Positions 1 through 4,686 of a DNA stretch of 7,036 nucleotides are shown here, piece after piece. Location of the stretch: the NCBI GenBank assembly GCA_019418195.1, contig DYCJ01000135.1:1-7036 (forward strand), read 5' to 3'. Source of the stretch: Clostridiales bacterium. Lineage in GTDB: Bacteria > Bacillota > Clostridia > Lachnospirales > Lachnospiraceae. The position numbers were made by a program, and so were the translations under genes. Under the pieces are notes generated by a model. It did no database searches. It saw nothing but the letters and a program-made list of their open reading frames with translations, and was not told the origin of the DNA. The first letter of the stretch is position 1. Every line of letters starts with the position of its first letter.

Positions 1-765
1 ATCAATATCAGCGTGGATATCGATGGTCGCCAGCACTTTGCTCATCTTTGCCTGTTCCCAGTACTCTTTCAGATTTTTGCTTGCTCTGGGCGGCTTTAAT
101 TCATCTGCATGCTCATATGCATTCTCTATAGACTGGTACTGCTGTATGATCTTCGCAGCGGTCTTCTCTCCAATTCCCGGCACCCCCGGTATATTATCGG
201 AAGTATCTCCCATCAGTGCTTTCACATCGATAAATTCTTTCGGAGTGACACCATAATGTTCTTCAACATCTGCAGCGTTGTAATCCTCGACCTCTGTCCT
301 GCCCTGCTTTGTCTTTGGAATCCGTATCTTCACGTGTTCCGTCGCCAGCTGGAGCGTATCCCTGTCTCCGGATATGATGGATACATCTATCCCCCGTTCT
401 TCACACAGATGGGAAATCGTGCCCAGCAGATCGTCCGCCTCAAGTCCTTCTTTCTCGATGATCTCAATATCCATTGCCTGCAGCACTTCTTTGATCACAG
501 GCACCTGCTGTCTTAGTTCCTCTGCCATCGGCTTGCGCGTCCCCTTGTAGTCTGCGTACATCTTATGCCGAAAAGTCGGTGCATGCACATCAAAAGTCAC
601 AGTCAGATACTCCGGCTGTTCCTCATCCAGTATCTTAAACATGATATTTAAAAAACCATAGACTGCATTCGTGTGCAGCCCCTCAGAATTTGTCAGGTCC
701 GGCACACCGTAAAACGCCCGGTTCAATATGCTGTGTCCGTCTATCAGTACGATTTTTTCACTCAT
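1..765 (-). CDS. polA: DNA polymerase I, N-terminal 5'-3' exonuclease part (partial, runs off left edge)
   Basis: Pol I removes RNA primers and fills gaps in replication and excision repair. The first 255 residues are visible. They hold the 5'-nuclease domain (about 1-175) and the helix-3-turn-helix DNA-binding region (about 176-255). Visible landmarks are the start MSEKIVLIDGHSILNRAF with metal-ligand Asp9, FDVHAPTFRHKMYADYKGTRKPM (from residue 58, quoted here by its key residues F58, D59, R66, Y73, K74, R77), the acidic cluster E109-A-D-D112, SGDRD at 132-136, and GDTSDNIPGVPGIGEKTA at 186-203, which is diagnostic of the family. The ATG at 765-763 is preceded by GGAGG (774-778) at 8 nt spacing, which fixes the start. 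The polymerase domain, normally to about residue 870-890, lies beyond the left edge, so whether the gene is intact cannot be judged. It is divergent from the HAD gene at 960. The identification is very secure. Confidence 0.97.
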   Translation of the reverse strand, partial: MSEKIVLIDGHSILNRAFYGVPDLTNSEGLHTNAVYGFLNIMFKILDEEQPEYLTVTFDVHAPTFRHKMYADYKGTRKPMAEELRQQVPVIKEVLQAMDIEIIEKEGLEADDLLGTISHLCEERGIDVSIISGDRDTLQLATEHVKIRIPKTKQGRTEVEDYNAADVEEHYGVTPKEFIDVKALMGDTSDNIPGVPGIGEKTAAKIIQQYQSIENAYEHADELKPPRASKNLKEYWEQAKMSKVLATIDIHADID

Positions 766-828
766 CAGATCTGCCTCCGTCTATGTTCAGGCGTACTGCA
801 AACTGCAGCCGCCTTTAGCCATTAATCA

Positions 829-857
829 AGTATACACTAAAAATCTCCTTTTTTAAA
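829..857 (-). promoter_or_regulatory. candidate sigma-70-type promoter for polA
   Basis: On the minus strand TTTAAA (857-852, 4 of 6 to TTGACA) is followed after 17 nt by TATACT (834-829, 5 of 6 to TATAAT). Transcription would start near 822, giving a leader of about 57 nt before polA. This is the best pair I found in the divergent gap by eye. It is a consensus match only. Confidence 0.35.
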
Positions 858-861
858 GGCT

Positions 862-905
862 GTTTTTGTGGTATCATGAGAACAGTTTTTATGGTATCAT
901 GAGAA
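862..905 (+). repeat. two tandem 21-bp direct repeats in the polA/HAD divergent gap (23-bp period)
   Basis: GTTTTTGTGGTATCATGAGAA (862-882) recurs at 885-905 with a single change (G to A at unit position 7); the units are separated by 2 bp. Each unit contains TGGTATCAT, which resembles an extended -10 element (TGnTATAAT), at 869-877 and 892-900. No good -35 lies 16-18 bp upstream of either. The pair sits about 55 bp before the HAD gene start. It may be a duplicated promoter core or two binding sites for a regulator on about the same DNA face (23 bp is near two helical turns). Confidence 0.6.
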
Positions 906-959
906 ACACAGCTGTTACTGTGAACACCAACTCTGATATGAAAAAAGGAGATCAAAGAA

Positions 960-1580
960 ATGGACAGTATCATTTTTGATGTAGACGGCACGATCTGGGA
1001 TTCCACAAAATCCGTAGCAGCCTCATGGAATAAAGCAATCCGGGAACATTCCAAACTAAACCTTACTCTGGAGCCTGTTTCGCTGAGCAGAGTGTTTGGC
1101 AAGACCATGACCGAGATTGCCGACGCTCTCTTTCCGGCTTTGGATATCGACGAGCGCATGAAACTGCTCGAAATCTGTTTTGATGAGGAAAACCGTTATC
1201 TGGAAGACCACCCCGGCATCCTCTATCCCGGAGTGGCAGAGACCATCAAAAAGCTTTCCAATAAGTTCCCGCTCTATATTGTCAGCAATTGTCAATGTGG
1301 TTATATTGAAGTCATGCTCCGGACAACCGGCCTTGGACCTTATATCAAAGATCATCTTTGCTTTGGGGAGACTCAGGTTTCCAAGGGCGAGACAATTCTT
1401 ATGCTGATGAAGAAAAACGGTTTAAAATCTCCTGTATATGCAGGCGATACTCAGGGAGACGCCGATTCCTGCAAGATTGCCGGAATTCCATTCATCTTTG
1501 CAGAATATGGATTCGGCGATGTGCCTGATGCCGACACCCGCATACATACATTTTCCGAACTTGCAAAAATGTATCTTTAA
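960..1580 (+). CDS. HAD-superfamily hydrolase (phosphatase-like, Gph-type)
   Basis: This is a 206-residue cytoplasmic haloacid-dehalogenase-fold hydrolase, most likely a phosphatase acting on a small phosphorylated metabolite; the substrate cannot be told from sequence. All four HAD motifs are present: motif I FDVDGTIWD with nucleophile Asp7 and general acid/base Asp9, motif II IVSN with Ser109, motif III Lys142 (in VSKGET), and motif IV GDTQGD with Asp163 and Asp167. The stretch between motifs I and II (about 16-85) is predominantly helical and fits a C1 cap, as in phosphoglycolate phosphatases and beta-phosphoglucomutases. The length is normal for the subfamily. The ATG is preceded by AAAGGAG (944-950) with 9 nt spacing. 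It is transcribed alone, away from polA and towards the glucosaminidase gene, with a hairpin terminator about 60 nt after the stop. Beta-phosphoglucomutase or pyrophosphatase activity remain alternatives. Confidence 0.9.
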   Translation: MDSIIFDVDGTIWDSTKSVAASWNKAIREHSKLNLTLEPVSLSRVFGKTMTEIADALFPALDIDERMKLLEICFDEENRYLEDHPGILYPGVAETIKKLSNKFPLYIVSNCQCGYIEVMLRTTGLGPYIKDHLCFGETQVSKGETILMLMKKNGLKSPVYAGDTQGDADSCKIAGIPFIFAEYGFGDVPDADTRIHTFSELAKMYL

Positions 1581-1641
1581 TCCCGCCGGTTCCGATACAC
1601 TCCTGCTAAATACATAGAGCAAAGCTTCCTGTTAAATAGAA

Positions 1642-1685
1642 AAAGACCGAAACTGCAGATCCTTCTGTTGTTCCGGTCTTCTTTA
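1642..1685. terminator. bidirectional intrinsic terminator between convergent genes
   Basis: AAGACCG (1643-1649) pairs with CGGTCTT (1674-1680). Further imperfect inner pairing (AAC 1651-1653 with GTT 1667-1669) shortens the 24-nt loop. A-rich sequence precedes the left arm and T-rich sequence follows the right arm, so it can work for both the HAD gene (plus) and the glucosaminidase gene (minus). On the minus strand the tail reads CTTTTTCTATTT, the better U-tract. It lies between the two convergent stops at 1580 and 1734. Confidence 0.7.
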
Positions 1686-1733
1686 TGTATCATTTATCTA
1701 TTTCACATCTGTCTGACTTTCTATAATATCAGA

Positions 1734-3839
1734 TCATCTCAGGCTTTTTCTTCTGAAGAGCACCGCCATTCCAAGCACTGCCGAAAGTCCCATCATGGCA
1801 AGCCAGACTCCCGGACTTCCTGTATCTCCGGTCTGAGGCGCCCTGTTGCCTGTACTTTCACCATCCAGCGCAATGACATATGGGGAAAAACTGCTCACAC
1901 TGATCACTGCCTGTCCGTTTTCCACTGTAGTCCTATGTGTTTCATAACTTCCATCATCCAAATAGTGCAGAATGACGACATTCTTTCCGTTATATTCAGA
2001 ACCAACCTGGAAAACAAGCTTTGCTTCTCCATCCAAAGTGCCTGTGAGCGTGATATCATATACACCGAGTATCACTTTCCCTTTCACCGGGTCTGCTGAT
2101 ACATAGGAATCATAGATATCTGTGTTCGGATCAATAGCTCTAACATTCAGCACCGCATCACCGGAAAGTTTTCCACTGACCCGGATTCCCTGATCAAGAT
2201 TCGCCAGTTCTCTCTCTGATATTTTATCGTCTGATGTCTTATCGTCTGTCTGATTTGCATCATCAGCCTGCGCTTTGTCATCTGTAGTTGTAGTATCCTG
2301 ACCGCTGTCCGTAACAGGTTTTGTAATATCGGTCATGTCCTCGGCATCTTCTGCTCCGGCTGACTCGTCCTCACCGGCCGTATCCTCCGTTCCGGCTGAC
2401 TCGTCCTTATCAGACGAATCTTCCGTGCCGGCTGACTCATCCTTACCGGTCGTATCTTCCGTTCCGGCTGACTCATCCTCACCGGCCGTATCTTCCGTGC
2501 CGGCTGACTCGTCCTTATCAGACGAATCTTCCGTGCCGGATGGCGGGATATTATCTGAAGACGGCGTATCCGTATCAGTAACCGGACTTTCATCGGTATC
2601 ATCTGAACTTATTCCAAGATAATCATGGCTTCCACCTGCTGCGTCAAGTTCCCAGGCGATTGCAGCTGCCTTTTCACCCCAATACGGATCAGACGCATAA
2701 CTTACATTAATACCTTCTGCTTTATTACCCAAAAGTTCCCCATGATTTCTCCAGTCGCTGGAGCTCAAATATCCGTCTGCCATCCATTCTGACATGAATT
2801 CACGTATACAATCCTCCACGCTTGCAAAATAATTTGCGCTTTCTCCAGGAGACTTATCTACTGCATTCAGACCAAACAGATTATTCTTGTTCACGCAAAT
2901 ACTGCTTGTCCCCCAGGCACTCTCGTTTACTGCAATCCCCAGCGAAAGAAGCGCATTCACACTATACATATCCTGATACTTCACAAAAAGACTGCCTGTA
3001 CCAAGAAGTTTTGAACTTGAAGACGTAATTTTAGCCTGCAGGATGCTGTCCAGCTCTTTTCCGGTATAGTTCGTGGAACTGTTCATATCCAGAAACTGAA
3101 AATAATTATAAAACGGATTTCCTGAGTTCACCGCAGCGGCACCGTTTGAGCCGTTCTGATAATCGTTGAGCATAGTCTCATAATCCGTGTAAAAATAATG
3201 CCCGTCATAGCTGTAATATTTTGTCCCTTCGCTAAGATAAGCAGGGGCAGGTCCGTTATTGATAGAAGACCCCGGGCTCTTATTCAGATTATAAGAAATA
3301 TAATGGATCAGTTTTCCACCTGATACCTCATAATAACTCACGTTATCCGCAACATCACTGTAGTCCAGCACCTGTACTTCGGATTCTTTCACCGTTCCGG
3401 TCACACCCGCCAGCATAAAACGGACCTTTCCGTTTCCGTCTGTTCCGAGATATGCGGCATCTGCACCGTAATCACCATTCGTATAACCGCTTCCTCCGGA
3501 ATAAGTAAAGTCTGTCGTATCGTTACTTTTTGTATTGAAGTTCACAACCTTCAAGCTGACAGAACCTGCCGACCTTGCGGAAAATAAAGCAATCCCGCTA
3601 TCCGGCAGTACTTCTTCATCATTTTCATCTACTGTACCATCAGTCTCACCCACCTCATAGATACTGCCGTCTTCATCCATGGCAGTAACCGTCTCAAGCC
3701 GCTGGCTGTTCTCGTCCTGGAGACCTGATGATGCGGCATTCTCCCCCGTTTCTCCTGCCGCATAACTTTCCATGCCCGGCAATGCAGTCAAGATCAAAGA
3801 CATGAAAAGCGCACATATCAGTAATTTGTTTTTCTTCAT
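1734..3839 (-). CDS. secreted, wall-anchored N-acetylglucosaminidase (cell-wall hydrolase) with acidic repeat stalk and PQTGD sorting signal
   Basis: This 701-residue surface protein probably cleaves the glycan chains of peptidoglycan (endo-beta-N-acetylglucosaminidase, FlgJ/LytG-like family). It begins with a signal peptide (MKKNKLLICALFMSLILTAL, cleavage probably near the AYA-like SYAA at 25-28). An N-terminal region of uncertain function follows (about 90-285, with YYSYDGHYFYTDYETMLNDY near its end). The catalytic glucosaminidase domain spans about 286-400, with SLGIAVNESAWGTSSI carrying the expected catalytic Glu306 and NNLFGLNAVD just after. A highly acidic Thr/Ser/Asp/Glu linker (about 410-545) contains 12-residue repeats. 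Then comes a small beta-rich domain (about 546-660, ending SSFSPYVIALD). The C-terminus has APQTGD (PQTGD 668-672), a hydrophobic segment (678-695) and the tail RRKSLR, which is a sortase signal with Ala in place of the usual Leu. The start codon has AAGGAGGG (3860-3853) upstream, but 13 nt away, which is longer than usual. A role in wall remodelling or daughter-cell separation is inferred. Confidence 0.88.
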   Translation of the reverse strand: MKKNKLLICALFMSLILTALPGMESYAAGETGENAASSGLQDENSQRLETVTAMDEDGSIYEVGETDGTVDENDEEVLPDSGIALFSARSAGSVSLKVVNFNTKSNDTTDFTYSGGSGYTNGDYGADAAYLGTDGNGKVRFMLAGVTGTVKESEVQVLDYSDVADNVSYYEVSGGKLIHYISYNLNKSPGSSINNGPAPAYLSEGTKYYSYDGHYFYTDYETMLNDYQNGSNGAAAVNSGNPFYNYFQFLDMNSSTNYTGKELDSILQAKITSSSSKLLGTGSLFVKYQDMYSVNALLSLGIAVNESAWGTSSICVNKNNLFGLNAVDKSPGESANYFASVEDCIREFMSEWMADGYLSSSDWRNHGELLGNKAEGINVSYASDPYWGEKAAAIAWELDAAGGSHDYLGISSDDTDESPVTDTDTPSSDNIPPSGTEDSSDKDESAGTEDTAGEDESAGTEDTTGKDESAGTEDSSDKDESAGTEDTAGEDESAGAEDAEDMTDITKPVTDSGQDTTTTDDKAQADDANQTDDKTSDDKISERELANLDQGIRVSGKLSGDAVLNVRAIDPNTDIYDSYVSADPVKGKVILGVYDITLTGTLDGEAKLVFQVGSEYNGKNVVILHYLDDGSYETHRTTVENGQAVISVSSFSPYVIALDGESTGNRAPQTGDTGSPGVWLAMMGLSAVLGMAVLFRRKSLR
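2328..2543 (-). repeat. 36-bp tandem repeats encoding a 12-residue acidic stalk
   Basis: Inside the glucosaminidase gene, residues 433-492 are five 12-residue units (2364-2543) with consensus SAGTED-(T/S)(A/T/S)(G/D)(E/K)DE. A degenerate sixth unit (residues 493-504, to 2328) follows. Two variants alternate: SSDKDE in units 1 and 4, and TAGEDE or TTGKDE in units 2, 3 and 5. Synonymous differences between units (for example GAC/GAG TCG versus TCA) show they are not all recent copies. The stretch is a wall-spanning spacer typical of sorted Gram-positive proteins and may vary in copy number. Confidence 0.9.
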
Positions 3840-3988
3840 CGTATGTATACTTCCCTCCTTACACCTTATTAATTATTTATGATATAGATACTGATACAAT
3901 CTTAGCTTAACATTATCTCTTACAATATGCAAGTCAATATTTCTTCAAATCGTATACAAGTATACATTTTGATGTATTGTTCATCATC
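3840..3988 (-). promoter_or_regulatory. AT-rich leader/promoter region of the glucosaminidase gene
   Basis: No gene is seen in these 149 bp. They must hold the promoter and leader of the minus-strand glucosaminidase gene. On the minus strand TTGACT (3937-3932) is a fair -35, but the best -10-like sequence after it (GATAAT, 3917-3912) is only 14 bp away, and at 16 bp the hexamer is TAATGT. Two copies of the palindrome GTATAC occur 2 bp apart (3952-3957 and 3960-3965) and a third at 3845-3850 lies within the leader just before the start. No single promoter can be picked with confidence. Confidence 0.3.
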
Positions 3989-4034
3989 GCATAAAAAGAA
4001 GACAGCAGTTTTTCCTGCTGTCTTCTTTTTATGC
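3989..4034. terminator. strong bidirectional hairpin terminator with perfect 20-bp arms, at the 3' end of the tRNA-Leu remnant
   Basis: The left arm (3989-4008, ending GAAGACAGCAG) is the exact reverse complement of the right arm (4015-4034, starting CTGCTGTCTTC), with a 6-nt loop TTTTTC. The outer arm includes A5/T5 tracts, so a U-run follows the GC-rich core on either strand. The base of the stem overlaps the last 3 nt of the tRNA remnant (minus-strand ...GGCA). It is best explained as the original terminator of the tRNA-Leu transcript, now acting as a barrier between the element and the host gene to its left. Confidence 0.85.
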
Positions 4035-4081
4035 CGCTGGCCGGACTCGAACCGGCACGGATCGCTCCGCTTGATTTTGAG
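4032..4081 (-). pseudogene. 3' half of a tRNA-Leu(CAA) gene: attachment-site remnant
   Basis: Read on the minus strand, 4081 down to 4032 gives an anticodon loop CTCAAAA (anticodon CAA), the 3' anticodon-stem strand TCAAG, a long class-II variable arm (CGGAGCGATCCG), a perfect T arm GCCGG-TTCGAGT-CCGGC, the 3' acceptor strand CAGCGGC, and discriminator A. A long variable arm with a CAA anticodon means leucine. The 5' half is absent: bases upstream of the loop (TAAAA) cannot pair with TCAAG, and no GCCGCTG acceptor strand or D arm follows within 100 bp. The break in the anticodon loop matches the crossover position used by many tyrosine recombinases in tRNA genes. I infer an att site of an integrated element whose other end should carry the intact tRNA. 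Confidence 0.85.
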
Positions 4082-4089
4082 TTTTACAA

Positions 4090-4129
4090 ACCATTCAGAA
4101 GTATCTGGAACATACTGGTGTTGAATGGT
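4090..4129. repeat. nested inverted repeat next to the att site
   Basis: The outer arms ACCATTCA (4090-4097) and TGAATGGT (4122-4129) enclose inner arms AGTAT (4100-4104) and ATACT (4112-4116) around CTGGAAC. It starts about 10 bp from the tRNA break. It could be a recombinase core/flank binding site or a foldable single-strand hairpin. It has no U-tract, so it is not a terminator. Confidence 0.55.
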
Positions 4130-4134
4130 ACTGA

Positions 4135-4276
4135 AAAACCGGCGAAAACCGCATAAATTCAAGTCCTTTCAGTCATTGGCAACAAATAAACCTTACAGAT
4201 AAAGGATAATTGAAAAATTGCGGTTTGGCAAGTAAATTTTCCCGTTGGAGGGATATTAGGAGGGATGTGGAGGGAT
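4135..4276. repeat. short repeat clusters in the element end (possible recombinase/Xis arm sites)
   Basis: Three direct copies of GGAGGGAT lie at 4247-4254, 4259-4266 and 4269-4276, at 12- and 10-bp steps, close to one helical turn. A near copy in inverse orientation, TCCCCTCC, lies just beyond (about 4286-4293). Closer to the junction, AAAACCG occurs twice at a 10-bp step (4135-4141, 4145-4151), and GCGGTTT (4220-4226) is the exact reverse complement of AAACCGC (4146-4152). Helically phased short repeats within 200 bp of an att core are typical of arm-type protein-binding sites. The proteins involved are unknown. No gene is visible in 4082-4377. Confidence 0.55.
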
Positions 4277-4305
4277 ATTCATTACTCCCCTCCCGGCAAG
4301 ATACT

Positions 4306-4321
4306 TATAAATATATTTATA
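4306..4321. promoter_or_regulatory. 16-bp perfect AT palindrome upstream of the Xis-like gene
   Basis: TATAAATATATTTATA is a perfect palindrome 56 bp before the start codon at 4378. It contains -10-like hexamers on both strands (for example TATAAA), but no convincing -35 stands 16-18 bp upstream (TACTCC at 4283-4288). It may be the operator/promoter of the gene or simply AT-rich DNA that melts easily. Confidence 0.35.
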
Positions 4322-4377
4322 GAAGAAAAGCAGTCAGCACCTATCACTGACAATCTGATATAAGGAGCTGACGAAGA

Positions 4378-4620
4378 ATGAGGAATAAAGAATATTACGA
4401 AGAACGATTTAAGGATTATCCAGACCTTGTGAATTTGGAACAGTTCAGAGAAATGCTGGGCGGCATAGGCGACACCACCGCAAGAAAGCTCATGCGGCAG
4501 AACAAGGTCAAACATTTTTATATCCGCTCTACCTATCTTATACCAAAAGCAAATGTGATTGATTATGTGCTGGGTGAACATTATGCGGAGTACAAGTATT
4601 CCTTAAAAGTTCAGATATGA
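4378..4620 (+). CDS. small Xis-like winged-helix/HTH DNA-binding protein
   Basis: This 80-residue, basic protein is most likely an excisionase-type or regulatory DNA-binding factor of the element. After a charged N-terminus (MRNKEYYEERFKDYP), VNLEQFREMLGGIGDTTARKLM (residues 18-39; key positions L20, F23, L27, T34, A35, L38) forms a helix-turn-helix as in MerR/Xis-fold proteins. A strand and wing follow (VKHFYIRSTYLIPKANVIDYV, from residue 44), the same layout as excisionases in which a sequence-reading helix is followed by an IPK-type wing and a final helix. AAGGAG (4362-4367) sits 10 nt before the ATG. It is the first gene inside the element, next to clustered repeats that could be its binding sites, and is followed at once by a strong terminator. 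No integrase is next to it here, which is unusual for xis, so a transcriptional regulator of the element remains possible. Confidence 0.75.
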   Translation: MRNKEYYEERFKDYPDLVNLEQFREMLGGIGDTTARKLMRQNKVKHFYIRSTYLIPKANVIDYVLGEHYAEYKYSLKVQI

Positions 4621-4626
4621 TTTTTT

Positions 4627-4655
4627 AGGACGTTCAGAAATGAGCGTCCTTTTTT
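4627..4655 (+). terminator. intrinsic terminator between the Xis-like gene and the adhesin gene
   Basis: A 10-bp stem AGGACGTTCA/TGAGCGTCCT (one T-G wobble) is closed by a GAAA tetraloop and followed by a run of six T's. It starts 6 bp after the stop codon at 4620. Only 31 bp separate the end of the T-run from the adhesin start codon. Confidence 0.88.
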
Positions 4656-4686
4656 GTACCCAAAATGAAAGGAGAAAACAATCCAT

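Noticed and set aside
109..516. 135-codon plus-strand open frame over polA
   Set aside because: Antisense shadow of polA, whose minus-strand protein matches the family throughout.
787..822. 11-codon open frame in the polA leader (possible upstream peptide)
   Set aside because: The nearest purine-rich ribosome-like site is over 20 nt away, and very short frames occur readily by chance.
815..1159. 114-codon minus-strand open frame starting inside the HAD gene and crossing the divergent gap
   Set aside because: Overlaps the conserved motif I region of the HAD gene on the opposite strand; its translation has no recognisable domain.
2335..2622. Open frames of 89-95 codons opposite and in another frame of the acidic repeat region, encoding Ser/Pro/Ala-rich or Arg/Pro-rich repeat peptides
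   Set aside because: They exist only because the 36-bp repeats lack stops in these frames. They have no convincing ribosome site and lie inside the well-supported glucosaminidase gene.
4001..4160. Complete functional tRNA gene
   Set aside because: No 5' acceptor strand, D arm or 5' anticodon-stem strand is present upstream of the loop; only the 3' half exists.
3920..4162. 65- and 80-codon open frames across the terminator and tRNA remnant
   Set aside because: They read through a tRNA-derived sequence and a hairpin, with no domain and no ribosome site.
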